From Bolinopsis microptera (lineage: Eukaryota; Ctenophora; Tentaculata; Lobata; Bolinopsidae): 64,000 bases of DNA. The DNA lies in contig NC_087084.1 of assembly GCF_026151205.1 (NCBI RefSeq), forward strand, positions 8,107,394 to 8,171,393, written 5' to 3'. Made by a program: the position numbers and the translations under genes. The notes beneath the pieces were generated by a model. The model searched no databases and was not told where the DNA came from. It saw only the letters and a program-made list of their open reading frames with translations. Position 1 is the stretch's first letter, and every line of letters begins with the position of its first letter. Positions 38,945 through 50,109 of this stretch are shown here, one piece after another.

Positions 38945-39014
38945 ACCACTGACGAGACTCGAACCCGAGTCATCTGCATGACGAGCGCGCCCTAAACCAT
39001 CGGGCTACGTGAGG
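38945..39014 (-). tRNA. Degenerate tRNA-like sequence or SINE head
   Basis: On the minus strand there is a box A-like TAGCCCGATGG forming a good D-arm (GCCC/GGGC), a GTCAT/ATGAC stem in the anticodon position, and a box B GGTTCGAGTC. The anticodon arm is about 2 nt too short, its loop does not fit a normal anticodon, and the acceptor ends do not pair. It is therefore not a functional tRNA. A pseudo-tRNA or the promoter head of a tRNA-derived SINE fits better. Confidence 0.4.
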
Positions 39015-40059
39015 GTTACCATAATTACAATATGTAACCTAATACAATTCATCAAAATACGCACGTAAATTTTTCGTTATTTATGGATCCAATAACAGTG
39101 ACATACTTTTCGCTTACAAAGGGACTCGCGAAATCTTTTTAAATAGAAAATAATTTGTGGGGCAAGAAATCTTGCAGGCTGGAGGGGGGGGGGTGGGGAG
39201 TACATTTCGCCACTGCACGTGACACGTGAAAATCGCACTTCTAGTGTCAAAATCCAATCTCATCGCACTTTTTTTAGAATCTTGATAGGGGAATGAGAGC
39301 CTAAAAATAACCCCGTAAAACCTAAGAACGGAGTTTAAACCAGTGCACAGTTTCATGTCTCCTCAAGAATTTAATGTCTGCCAATAAAAAACATTTCTGT
39401 TAAATACCACACAACTACTCCTTCCAATCAATATCATTTCTAGACTTATGTACACGGTTACCTGTTAAACAGCGAATTTACATTAGCCCACCTCAAATAA
39501 TGACTCCGTTAACAACCCTCCCATTATCCAATTAACTAATTAACTCCCAATTAACTAATCATCTCCCAATTAACTGATTATCTGCCTACTATCTCTCTCA
39601 AGTTCTGTCCAATCTAACCTTTTCTGGAAAATAAGATAACGTGAGTTATACCCTCATACCCGAGTTAAAGGCAGGCTCTCTCAGTTTAATGTGCTTATTG
39701 TGAACATGCGCGTTTAAAAGAGGCGCGGTGGTTTTCTGGAGAAAATGTGCATGTTTTTGAGTAATTGTTTCGGTGGAAAGTTAACCAAGTTTTAAAAATA
39801 AATGTTCTGTTCATAAAGTAAATGATCATTGTTTGTTTGTTCTCTGTCTATCACACAATTGCGTTATAGTCCAATTAAGTTCAATTAACGAATTTTAAGA
39901 GATTAAACGTCGTAGTTACTTCCAATTACAACATGTGATCTAGATTACTGCCGACTGCTCATGTTCCAAGAGATATATATATTATATATATATAACAATA
40001 AGTAGTAAACAGATTTAAAATCACTGACAATACTCATTATTTAATTGTCTGGTTACGAT

Positions 40060-40130
40060 CACGTGTGTTAGATACTATTTTCTGATTGGATACAAAATAA
40101 CACGTGGTGTTCAGCGCTATTCCTGATTGG
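40060..40130. promoter_or_regulatory. Two consecutive E-box/CCAAT modules
   Basis: CACGTG at 40060 is followed after 19 bp by ATTGG (40085-40089). CACGTG at 40101 is followed after 19 bp by ATTGG (40126-40130). In both the last bases before the CCAAT box are TTCTG or TCCTG. Confidence 0.45.
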
Positions 40131-40669
40131 TCTGCTCAGTTCTTAATTTATTCCACGTTCTGTAGTAGCGGTATTGAGAGAAAGGATTGTTTGTTAGATC
40201 ATATTTTAATGAACCATACTAAGTAAAGAGGGTATTGACGTATTAAATTACCAAATATTTCTGTAAGTAGGTAATTGAAATTGTTATGTTTTTAAATACT
40301 AGAAGACAAAAGAATAGTTATTCAGAGACCTTAATCTTTATTACGATTAGATCAACATCTCTGCTTCTAGAAATGTATTAAATACATGTTACGCATAACA
40401 TTGACATTTTGCTGAATTCGCCGATAATGCCGAGTCTCCATGCACACGTGACACAATTATAATAGCTTTGTTCCACATCAGGAATTATAACCCATCAAAT
40501 TAAACAATTATCATCGCCTCTTCTCTTCGAGAGAAAAGAAAAAGAGAAATCACCTTACAGCCTGTCAGAAAATATAATCAAATTTGTCTGACAAGTTCAA
40601 TTTATAGTAGGCATATTCTTGCATGGCTTGCTGCGCTTTTCTGCAGCAGAGCAAACCGATATTATAACT

Positions 40670-40832
40670 CACGTGACCTTACTACTAAAACTCGATTATA
40701 GAGTAATGCGTTTCAAATAACCAATCAAGAAAGAGGAGGTTGTTGCTGACCAGTCAGGATAAGACACAAGCTGACGGCTAGCCAATTAACACCTCGAGTT
40801 GAGGTCACGTGACCATATTTGGCGGTCACGTG
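40670..40832. promoter_or_regulatory. E-box/CCAAT cluster
   Basis: CCAAT (40782-40786) lies 19 bp before CACGTG (40806-40811), the reverse-strand version of the module. CACGTG at 40670 has ATTAT at the 19-bp position. Two further CACGTG/CCAAT words lie nearby. Confidence 0.4.
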
Positions 40833-41793
40833 GTGGTTTTAAGGTATTGTTATTTGTCATGTGAATTGTGCACATGGTGGAGGAATACGCCTTGACGGCC
40901 TTGTTAATGAGAACTTGTGGAGAATGATGAGGAAAATGTCGGGAAAAGTTGTCCGTTTTTAGGTGAAAACTGCTAAATGTCAACTTGATGGTTTCTCCTA
41001 AAATAAAAAAAGTGTAAGAAAAGCGTTTACCATTATCCATCTTGAACATGACAATCTTTTTGATATTACACAATGATAACCATCTGAGCTCGGCTTTACC
41101 TATTTAAGAGATAAGAAATTTGTGATCATTGACTTACTAGAGATAAGAGCTCATTGACACTCCCTTCGCATTATCCTTTCAAATTCCTCATTCAAATTCC
41201 GTGTAAAATTATAATTTAGTAGCTGTAGTCCACACATCATCTCATACAAGGAGATAATTCTATAATTGTTTCTTTCAAACTACCCTCTTTCGTCTACCGT
41301 CCAAACATTACAATATTAGTACATTTAGTAGTTGTCTTTAACTCTTACAGCTCACTACTGCTCGTTTGTAATCACATAAAAACTTCCATACAGCACAGGT
41401 TGCAGACTATAACCTGGCCTCCTGGTATGTTACTTACTTTATGTTAAGTTAGATGTATTAGATCTGGTTTATAGAGTTATGTAAGTAAGTTTATATAAGT
41501 TAAGTGGTGCAAGTAAGTAAGTTATGAATTATTTATATCATTTTCCGTGTCATTCCGTCCTAGTTTACAGTGTTTTATAAGCCAATGATGTGGGGTATGT
41601 CTCAGACTCACTACCATGTTGTAATTCTCAGGATTCCTTACTTGGGTAAATGACCAAATAATCTAAAAATAGATCTGTATCATAATAATATCTGGATACT
41701 ATCATGGCCTGGAAAGTGGCCTTGGGAAATGGCTGGGAAATTGGGGTACCAAGCACAGAACAATAAATCCGTCTGAGTTTAGATAAGAATCAT

Positions 41794-41825
41794 GACGTCA
41801 CACATCACGTGTCAAGGTCACGTGA
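41794..41825. promoter_or_regulatory. CRE plus two E-boxes
   Basis: TGACGTCA, then CACGTG, then GTCACGTGAC lie within about 32 bp. GTCACGTGAC matches the CLEAR-type palindrome bound by TFEB/MITF-family factors. Motif evidence only. Confidence 0.35.
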
Positions 41826-42079
41826 CTGTAGTCACCAACGTTGCATGGTCCGTCTGTAGTTGTAGTTAGTGGCATGGTTACCGGCACAGTTAGCAGCAGT
41901 CTCACTTAGTAAACTTCTGTAGTTCCTTTAGACGGACTCTGCTGTCTTGGAACAAGTTACGCTCTAATACTTATAAGTTATAATAGCGCTATTAATATAG
42001 CCAATGACTTGACTATTTGTACCGGGTTGTTGTACGTCACATACCGGATTGTTGTACGTCAAGTGCCAGGAAAGTAAAG

Positions 42080-42220
42080 TAGTGTTGGTTATGTGCCTAA
42101 CCTGGTGAGCACAGTGGTTATCCTTGATGTACGGCTAGTTAAACAAGGAATTGAAACTGTGGGGCTCCGTGCAGACCAACCTGCCTGTAGCTAAAGCTCT
42201 AATATACAAAAACAATACAT
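42080..42220 (+). repeat. 141-bp dispersed repeat, copy 1
   Basis: Begins AGTGTTGGTTATGTGCC and ends ATACAAAAACAATACAT. It is nearly identical to 48215-48356. A TGGTGAGCACAGTGG word resembles a Pol III box A and the end is A-rich, so it may be a SINE. No clear flanking duplication was seen. Confidence 0.75.
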
Positions 42221-42795
42221 TCAGCCAACATCATATCACGTGACTACCTCATAACATCACGTGACTGACTGGAGAACTTTGAGTTTTACAGTAGAATAGT
42301 GATGAGTCCGCCCCGTATAGCGTGATTTCCGGGGCCGGGAATAAATCCTGTGATGGTTCATGGTAATATGTCTTTAGCGCACGGAAAAAAACATAAATAT
42401 AATTACCAAGAAACTAACCGCATTTTAAAAGTGAAATCTGAGTATTTTGGAATTTACAGTTCATGTTTAAGTATTGAGTATCACACTTTTAATGTGATGT
42501 TTACTGAATAATCATTGGGCACGATTGTAATATCATTATGTACATTCTTATCATAACTGTAACCACTGTAAAAACTCTTCTTCACAGTTCACTATTAGAT
42601 GTTAGCCAAAACTAACTAGCTAGCCGGGTCAAGCAACTCTCTTACATTTTTGGAATGTGTATTTATAAGTTCACTAAAATAGCTAAAATAGCACTATTAT
42701 TTGAATATGTGACATCTCTGACACGAATCACTTCCTGTGTTTATTTTTCTCTAAAATCGAGTTCACGCCGGATCACCGTTCACTTTCCCTTCACT

Positions 42796-42868
42796 GCCGA
42801 AATAGCTCAGTTGGGAGAGCGTTAGACTGAAGATCTAAATGTCCCTGGTTCGATCCCGGGTTTCGGCA
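42796..42868 (+). tRNA. tRNA-Phe (GAA)
   Basis: This 73-nt gene forms a full cloverleaf: acceptor GCCGAAA/TTTCGGC, D-arm with AGCTCAGTTGGGAGAGC, anticodon stem TTAGA/TCTAA with loop CTGAAGA (anticodon GAA), T-arm CTGGTTCGATCCCGG, and discriminator A. A TTTT terminator follows at 42871. It lies in the long intron on the same strand as the host gene, 148 bp from the 5S gene. Confidence 0.95.
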
Positions 42869-43016
42869 AGCTTTTGTCCCAATGAGCAATTTTGAGGTCA
42901 CATAATGTGTTTGGGCTTGGAGTGCAGTGGGAGATGCTTTTCACGATGGTCGAATTGGAAAATATTATTGAGATTGATAATAATAACTGGATCAGTTTAC
43001 AAATAAATGTGCAAAA

Positions 43017-43134
43017 GGATACGGCACCGGGGATTCCCAGGCGGTCACCCATCCAAGTACTAACCCGGCCTGCAGTTGCTTAACTTCCCAGATCGAACGA
43101 GATGGGGTGTATTCAACCGAGTATGGCCGTATCC
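43017..43134 (-). rRNA. 5S ribosomal RNA
   Basis: The minus strand reads as a 118-nt 5S rRNA. GGATACGGCCATA at the start pairs with GGTGCCGTATCC at the end. The internal control region is intact (AAGTTAAGCA, then GTTAGTACTTGGATGGGTGA and CCGCCTGGGAA). A TTTT terminator follows immediately. It is oriented opposite to the host gene and to the nearby tRNA-Phe. A single copy is seen here, so it may be a dispersed copy outside any 5S array. Confidence 0.95.
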
Positions 43135-44093
43135 GAAATTTAAGAAATTTAAGCCAATATATCTAACTCTTCAATAGGTTTTAGAATTAGTTTTCTGATC
43201 TCAGTTGAACAGTGAAATCAAACTGTCTGCTTACATATCTGTCTAAATATAATGTATAATTCTAGTTAGCGGGTCTACAGTCAGAGATATCATCTCCAGG
43301 TATTATCCGGATATTTATATTATCCAGACCTCCAGATATTATCTCCAGACCTTGTCTATTTCAGTCTGATGAAAATACCGTGATTTAAATAACAATAAGG
43401 TTTGGAATGCTCTAGATGCTTTAAGTATGTCGAGTATGATTGTACGACAATTGTGTCTGCAACCTCGACCTGCTCAAATGAACGACCCTAACTAGCGTAA
43501 CTACCGCAAACCCTCATAATTTCACACTTAAACTCCGAGAACTGTGGTTATGAAACTAAGTTACAACCTCTAGTTCCCCCTTCATCCGCACTCCCGGCCC
43601 CTCTCCACTGGTCATCTCCACCAATTAACCCAATTAAGTAATTAAATCCGCCAACAGGTCTGAGAGAGGTTCGTTTAGTTGGGTAATGAGGGGTTGTAAA
43701 AGTTTGTAAGACTGGATGTGTACTACAGTAGTAGTAGTAGCGTGCTTCAGTGCAGTAAATCAGGGATTTTAGACGAGGGTTACACCATATAGTATTATCG
43801 TGTTCCGATCTGAAGTGGAATGACATTTTACAGTTTACAGCACACTGTAGTATGTTGAGTCACAAAGTAGTATGCTGAGTCTGTGTGTCCACATCAGACC
43901 TAGGAAAATTAGAAAGTAGGATCAGACAATAGATAAGTTATTGTATAAAATATAGTATACAATATATATATAGTATAATATATAGTTTATTATACAGTAT
44001 ACACAATGTCCCTCTCGGAACTAAAGAGTAATGATCCAGTTTACTCCATCTCTCAATCTGTCTTTACAATAGGTTATATAGACTTTACCATAT

Positions 44094-44126
44094 CACGTGA
44101 CTCCCTTATAAGGTCATGTGACCTTA
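44094..44126. promoter_or_regulatory. Single E-box/CArG composite
   Basis: TCACGTGACT is followed by CCTTATAAGG (CArG consensus) and then TCATGTGACC. This is the same motif pair as in the 7.4-kb and 10.5-kb arrays. Confidence 0.4.
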
Positions 44127-45570
44127 AGTAGACGTAGTGGGTTGCACTGTAAGAGCACTCCACGGGGAATGTTCAATGTAGAGGGTTTACAATCTCAATC
44201 TTTGTGGTGTTTGACAAGATAAATACCTGACAATTGATACAAAACGGCTCTAAATTGATCCAAAGCCGTCGTGGTGAGCAATTAGTTCGGATATAGTGCA
44301 ATTAGTTCTGATATAGTGTAGCAGGTGTTGCTAAAATGAGGGGGGCTAATAAATTGGGGGCAATCGTTTAAACGGAAAACTCGGAGGTTTGGGGGCTTTT
44401 AGTTGGAAGGGGTGAGACGTGACAGTTTAGAAAGGGGAGAAGTTTTGGTGTTCATTTTCTAGTACATTCGTCAATTTATAACATTATGATGTTCTATAAA
44501 TTATGATGTCGATGTGAGTTTTATGTGTCAAGTGTTTAGCTTATAAAAGGAGTTGTGTTATCCTTAGTACTAAGTAAGTAGAAATATTCGGCTTAACAGC
44601 AAAAAAACCATCAGTCCTGATCCCAGATCTCTGGAGACTCATGCAAAGTGTTTTGAAACTGGATTCCCATAAATTCTAGGAATGCAGTGCTCCATGCTTA
44701 AAACACCGGTATTTAGTCAGATTATAAGTCAGGTGGGTCATGCTGGAGAACTTGCGAAATGTGCAAGCACTTCAGTGCACATGATGTTCATGTGTATTAT
44801 CTTACATTTAGTTATGTGTTTGTAACATGATTTACTTTATGTATCGGTATCCTTTCATGATCATAATATTAGATAATATATAGGTTCAGCGTGGTATAGA
44901 ATGAAATATAAAATTTGGTGATAAATAACTCAATTTCAGAATCAAAACTTCTAAAATTAACCATTAAAATCATTATCCAATGACCGATCAAAAGAATTCA
45001 AATGGCAACTTGAAATCATTCAAAGTTGTCACCTAAAATTCCTACAACTATCACCCATCAAGCTAACGGTTAACACTCTAACATACCAATACCGTCACTA
45101 GTGCCAGTTTTCACTTCCCCGAGTAAGAGTATTCCCTGTGGAGTTGTTATCTTTCAACAGCACTCTCAGCTGTATATACTCCGTATATAATAACAGCATA
45201 TAACAGTATTGTGGCTTATTTTAACACTATATAAACCTCCCTCCTTGCTTATGACGTACTGTAACGTTATAAATACTTTGAATTCTGTCATAAATGTTAT
45301 CAATCGTTACGATACATATCGGAAAGTAATGTCATACTGAAATTTAAAATGTACTTCAATCACTCAATCTCTGTATCAATTAAAATATCAATATTCCAAT
45401 TCCTCCGATTTATTTCCCAATAATTTTCGAATTCCTTAACTAAAATGTTTTTCAATCACTCAATCTTAAGCTCTGTTTCAACTAAAATGTCACCTTCTAG
45501 ATTCCGTAAAATTCGTCCGATTCACTAATGTTAAAGTTTCGAATTCCTTAACTAAATTCCTCATTTCCAG

Positions 45571-45730
45571 GTTCGAGTGCCTCTTTTAACGGTCGAGGCT
45601 ACCTAGCGTTCAACACAGGAACAGGAACATCAACAAGTACTTACGACTTGGAAGCGAGCTATGAAGAGAGAATACTTATGTACATTAGACCTACTGATAC
45701 TGACACTAGTTCGGTGTTATTCCAGATGTC
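45571..45730 (+). CDS. Transmembrane CBM14-kringle-LamG protein, LamG exon 1
   Basis: Acceptor TCATTTCCAG, donor GTGAGT, phase 1 in and phase 2 out. The encoded ASFNGRGYLAF, EERILMYIRP and SVLFQMS are the first strands of a laminin-G-like jelly roll: the F-x-G-x-G-Y-L start, the 'hhhxhRP' strand, and the following 'hLhxx' strand. Laminin-G domains bind proteins, glycans or calcium at cell surfaces. Confidence 0.88.
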
Positions 45731-46269
45731 GTGAGTAGATTTTTACTTACCCGGTAACTTACCCGGTTACTTACAAATTATTTTTGAAAGTTTTAAAAAG
45801 AGGCCCAGTAGCCATGAAATGTTAAATCTTGATGCTTTAAAAAAAACAAACAGGGTTTAACATACAAGATTTTCGCAAAGAAAATGAGAGTTAAAAAATA
45901 AAATTTGTAGAATGCGAGAAATTAAAACCCCAAAACACAGATCATTGGTAAAAAAGAATCCTAGGTGAGGTATTCGTAGGATTGTTCTGGCTATTAAGCT
46001 GGGTTTTACTTCTTCTTTTGGTTCAGGGATTGTTCACATGTCACGCACAAAATCTAGCTTCAGTAATGTGTGAACGGTTCCTTATTGCTTTTTATATTTT
46101 GCTTTACCTTTTGGTAAATTGTAATGATGTTATTGCACGGAGTTCTTGACGTTTTCTTGGTAGTTTGGCTATTGTGGTTTCATATCAATACCAGATGAGT
46201 TTTAGACTTGCGTGAATAAATGATGTAATTATTACGAATAAAGTTGGTTAATTGCTCACATCTTTTCAG

Positions 46270-46363
46270 TTCTCAATCCGATGACCAGACATATTATGTA
46301 AAGCTGTACAAGAAAGTGATAACGGTGTACGCTTGGCTTGAAGCTGGAGGAACCATGGCTAAG
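46270..46363 (+). CDS. Transmembrane CBM14-kringle-LamG protein, LamG exon 2
   Basis: Acceptor CATCTTTTCAG, donor GTAATT, phase 2 in and phase 0 out. It encodes YYVKLYKKVITVYAWLEAGG, matching the middle laminin-G strands ('hhLxxGxhxhxhxxG' region). The longer open frame that runs on into the intron is read-through past the donor. Confidence 0.85.
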
Positions 46364-47020
46364 GTAATTCATTTGCGGTATTTGAGTTGTTTCTGGCTAA
46401 TGATGTTGGCGGTCAGTGGTCAGCAGCAATGTACTACTTCTTTCCTTTCGCATGCCAAAAGTTGGGACATGGTTGTTGAAATTGTAGTGTCTGACGTAAC
46501 GCGCGGTGACACTTTTCATATTGATTTAATGAAATATGCGTGCCTTTTTGTTTTTAAATGCGCGCGCGCGCCATTCTCTTTGAATTGCTTGTGCCTATGT
46601 AATTGTCAGATCTTGTGTATTATCATATTATTATGTAATACGTCATGTTATGATAGGTTCGAAAGTTTTTCAAACATTCGTGCTGGCGCTTGGCGGCCAA
46701 GTGCTGATTGAAATAAATCTATAAATGAACATTCAGTTGGCTGTTGGTCACTCCATTGAGCTCTCCAGCAATTACGCTTTAAATTGCCTCTCCACCCCAT
46801 TCCCAAAGTCTGTTTTTGTTGATCTAAGGTAAATTGTATTTACTCCAAAACTTAGGGGGAGTGGATAATTTAGTTGGTTCCTTCTGATTTTTAAAATTTG
46901 GATAATTTTCCGAACATGGGAATACCCCAGCGGCCAGCTGCGACTCGAATTTCCAAAAGATTAGCTTCATTTTACTGGAGATCCAGTACACTACAGAGTT
47001 AGAAACGGAAACCTCTTCAG

Positions 47021-47138
47021 GCTAACACCTGGATAGACCTAGCTGACGGACAAAGCCACAAGATCGCCATTGAGAGACGACTTAACAAAATATTCTTGAG
47101 AGTTGATGATGGTCCAGAGCATTATAGTCAGCTTCCTG
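47021..47138 (+). CDS. Transmembrane CBM14-kringle-LamG protein, LamG exon 3
   Basis: Acceptor ACCTCTTCAG, donor GTGAGT, phase 0 in and phase 1 out. It encodes WIDLADGQSHKIAIERRLNK followed by IFLRVDD. These are the hallmark laminin-G strands (D-x-x-W/H-x-h-x-h-x-R and 'hxLxVD'). Confidence 0.9.
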
Positions 47139-47416
47139 GTGAGTCACTGAAAAGCTGTAACCGTTTATTTATCGTGAAAACGCTTTTATGATTCGTGCTG
47201 GTAAAATTCACGATTCATATTAATTTAGGAATTTTGTTCTCTTTCTTGATTGATTTTTCCTAAAAACTTCTACAACAAAGATTTCTAAAATTGATCTACA
47301 GATGTTGAAGCATGACACCTGTAACGTGTATTCTGAAATGTATTCTTGTAAATGAACCAGATCAATCAGAAACATGTATTCCTCTTTCCAAGCGATAACA
47401 ATCTGCTTCATATCAG

Positions 47417-47515
47417 GTCTGACTGACAAGTTTATGCTGCCGATGAGTGTGGAGGTCGGAAAGAGTTTTAAGGGTTGTATCTCCAGTTTGGACATCATCA
47501 CTAAAAACGCCCAAG
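47417..47515 (+). CDS. Transmembrane CBM14-kringle-LamG protein, LamG exon 4
   Basis: Acceptor TTCATATCAG, donor GTAAAA, phase 1 in and phase 1 out. It encodes FMLPMSVEVGKSFKGCISSL. The F-x-G-C-I-x-x-h motif is the conserved end of laminin-G domains, containing the first cysteine of its disulfide. Confidence 0.9.
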
Positions 47516-47645
47516 GTAAAACATAATGACTCTAGATTTCAAACCGTATTATTTACTGACATATTTCCAAGTTTACCTTTGCTTCCGTCAATGAATAAGC
47601 TCTTTCCTACCAAAATAATGTTATTAAAACTATATTATAACCCAG

Positions 47646-47769
47646 GAAAAAGGCGCCACCACGAGCCGTTAGATAAACTTGCGGGTGTAAGCACAGACGA
47701 ACAAATCTCAATATCCACCGAGGGGAGCTTTGATGATGGATTTACAACGGGATGCATGCTCACTCCCAA
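47646..47769 (+). CDS. Transmembrane CBM14-kringle-LamG protein, post-LamG exon
   Basis: Acceptor ATAACCCAG, donor GTACGT, phase 1 in and phase 2 out. It encodes a basic GKRRHHEP start, an acidic Ser-rich middle and FTTGCML near its end. That cysteine could be the partner of the GCI cysteine closing the laminin-G fold. GKRRHH also resembles a basic processing site. The exon cannot be skipped without a frameshift, so it appears constitutive. Confidence 0.8.
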
Positions 47770-47916
47770 GTACGTGTTATTTGCTAAACTTGTCCATTTT
47801 TAACTTAATAACTACAAAAACGCAAAACGTGACCAATTTCAATAATACCAACTAATTCATTCATTGATTGAATAAATCGAAATCTTGACAAATCATAACG
47901 CCGCTTCCTTTACCAG

Positions 47917-48040
47917 GTTCTCAGAAATAATACTGGACACGATGGACCCGACTACCCCGACCCCTACTGAGCCACCAACTAATAACGGAACCGTATCGGA
48001 GGTCTCCGGCAAAAGTAACAAAGATCTATTCATCATACTG
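47917..48040 (+). CDS. Transmembrane CBM14-kringle-LamG protein, stalk exon
   Basis: Acceptor CTTTACCAG, donor GTAAGT, phase 2 in and phase 0 out. It encodes a Thr/Pro-rich extracellular stalk (DPTTPTPTEPPTNNGT), likely O-glycosylated and with an N-glycosylation sequon (NGT). It ends with SNKDLFIIL, the start of the membrane segment. Confidence 0.85.
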
Positions 48041-48214
48041 GTAAGTGCTATGTAACTATGTTAATATTTCCTTTGTATCCTTATCGCCCTGCGGACCACA
48101 TAAAGGCTAGCTTATATAACATCTGAACCGAAAGTAAGAGTACTTTCTTGACGAAAGTCAAATACAAGGAAATACTTTCGAGAAAACCATAGTATATAGC
48201 TAACTTTAGCAGGG

Positions 48215-48356
48215 TAGTGTTGGTTATGTGCCTAACCTGGTGAGCACAGTGGATATCCTTGCTGTACGGCTAGTTAAACAAGGAATTGAAACTGTGGGGC
48301 TCCGTGCAGACCAACCTACCTGTGGCTAAAGCTCTAATATACAAAAAACAATACAT
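48215..48356 (+). repeat. 141-bp dispersed repeat, copy 2
   Basis: Same orientation as copy 1 at 42080-42220. Only a few substitutions and one A insertion are visible. Confidence 0.75.
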
Positions 48357-48419
48357 CTTAACTTTGCACTTTTTGTTGATAAGATAATATTATAATAGAG
48401 ATATTATACTATTATAGTA

Positions 48420-48649
48420 CCTTACTCGGGAATATTATAGCGGGTTAATTTATGACTGGGAAAATTAATGACCGGGAAAAATATGGCGGAATGTTCCAAA
48501 ACCCACCAAGCATCAAAATGTATTACTATTAGTTTACCTTACTCGGGAACATTATAGCGGGTTAATTTATGACTGGGAAAATTAATTAAATATGGCGGAA
48601 TTTTCCAAAACCCACCACTTTATCCCAGTCATAATATTCCCGAGTAAGG
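48420..48649. mobile_element. MITE-like element with TA target duplication
   Basis: An element at 48537-48649 begins CCTTACTCGGGAA and ends TTCCCGAGTAAGG, and is flanked on both sides by TA, as in Tc1/mariner-type MITEs. A partial direct copy of its left two thirds, also starting TA-CCTTACTCGGGAA, lies at 48420-48512. Shared inner words are TTAATTTATGACTGGG, ATATGGCGGAA and CCAAAACCCACCA. No coding capacity. Confidence 0.7.
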
Positions 48650-50109
48650 TATAGATCGATATCCTAAATTATAAGGATTCGTATTTATAGCTTACTTCAC
48701 TTGTCATGACATGTCTCTTAAAGTTAAACAACTAAATTAGATTTCGAGGTCACCACTGCCACCTGCGACTATAATAGTTCCGGGATATTTCCATACTCGA
48801 AACATTCAGTTAATACTAATACCGAATCATTCAGCCATGTAATTGGAATTAGCCTCACCTCCTTCCTCCATGAAACTCAACATTTCTTCAACATTTGTTC
48901 TCGTTAAGGAGTTAAGGACATATTATATAATATTTGAAACATCCGTCCATATTCTCCGTTATCGATCTGCCAGAACATGTGGATAAATTTGTCTTAACTC
49001 ATATCTACTTCCCTTGAACAGGACATTCCTTAAACATGATAAACTATGTTAAACATAACATAACAATTATGTTTCATCTTCCTATAACTATTACTGGAGC
49101 TCTCGTGTAACTAAAATATCACGTACCTGTGTAATAATTAGATAAACACTCTCCATCCCTCCCGCTTTAATACCTCACGGCTAAATGCCTTTGTGTTTGG
49201 AGTGTAACGGTCTCTTACCATGCGTTGTTAACAGTCATTGTTAGCTCATGTTACCAGATGTTGCTCATCATCTCTACTTTCTTCGTTTTAAGTCTCTTGT
49301 TTAGACTGTCAGAACGCAATTGTCATGTATCTGAATCGAGAACTTTTCTGAGTATCGGGTTCTTTTTGTCTTGTTTACTTCGTGAATTGGGCACTTTCAG
49401 TTCCGTTTATCCTAATCGTTTGTGATATTTTCAATGAACTAACTTTCCTTACATTTTTCTAGCTGTTTTGGTTAATATTCCGGGAATCATGTTCGGAGCG
49501 ATAGTGGTAAGTGAGAAGTGAGAAGGAGAGAGTGTGAGTGTGAGTGTGTGGTCGTTCACATATTACGCAATTACTGAGGGGGAATGAGGGGTTTCTAATG
49601 ATTACGCTAGTAATCACAAAACCCATGGCCATGTGATTACGTTGGGGGGGGGGGGGGTTAAAATGAGCTAAAAAGCTGAAAATAAATACGTAATAATAAT
49701 ATGTGAACGACCCCTGAGTGTGAGTGTGTAAAGTGAATCATCATTACAGTATGTCAAGTTTGAAGTTTATAAATATATCTGCATTTTCCTATCCCTTTTT
49801 ATTAAGGAAGCGAATAATCTAACAGCGATCAGTACAGCAACATTTTAATGAACGGGATTGCGTGGCATTACACATACATCAATATGATTTACAAAATATA
49901 GAGACCTAAGTTGTTTGAAATAATATTTTACTTCGCTAGTACTACTTACAATTCAACTCACAACTCGAATATCGTAAGCTGGAATGAAGTTTAAACATCT
50001 AATGCAGCACATGACCTTAATCTTGCGATAAACTAAGCACTGCTAATTAATTATTATTTAATCGCTAATTAGTTGGTAATTAATTAACACTAACCTCCTC
50101 ACTCCGCAG

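Larger units (their letters stand above)
22169..45570 (+). other. 23-kb intron holding transposons, a minisatellite and RNA genes
   Basis: This intron links the kringle and laminin-G exons (phase 1 to phase 1). It contains CCAAT/E-box clusters (23.3, 24.0, 40.1 and 40.7 kb), a 15-bp repeat, the 5.4-kb minisatellite, the poly-G-ended transposon, a tRNA-like sequence, a 141-bp dispersed repeat, tRNA-Phe and 5S rRNA. No additional in-phase exon was recognised. The reading frames at 36372-36863, 37293-37541 and 43548-43826 have no recognisable domains. Confidence 0.65.
48041..50109 (+). other. Intron before the last coding exon
   Basis: It contains a second copy of the 141-bp repeat (48215-48356), a MITE-like element with a partial second copy (48420-48649) and a G13 run near 49646. 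A 45-bp exon-like segment near 49464 is out of phase and not used in the model. Confidence 0.6.

Noticed and set aside
38945-39014. Functional tRNA
   Set aside because: Acceptor ends do not pair and the anticodon arm is too short. Kept only as a tRNA-like sequence.
46244-46711. 155-residue frame taken as one gene
   Set aside because: Only 46270-46363 is coding (LamG exon 2). The rest is read-through into the intron.
49464-49508. Exon-like segment with TTTTTCTAG acceptor and GTAAGT donor before the TM exon
   Set aside because: It is out of phase: in the phase left by the 48040 donor it hits a stop, whereas direct joining of 48040 to 50110 is in frame and builds a proper membrane helix.
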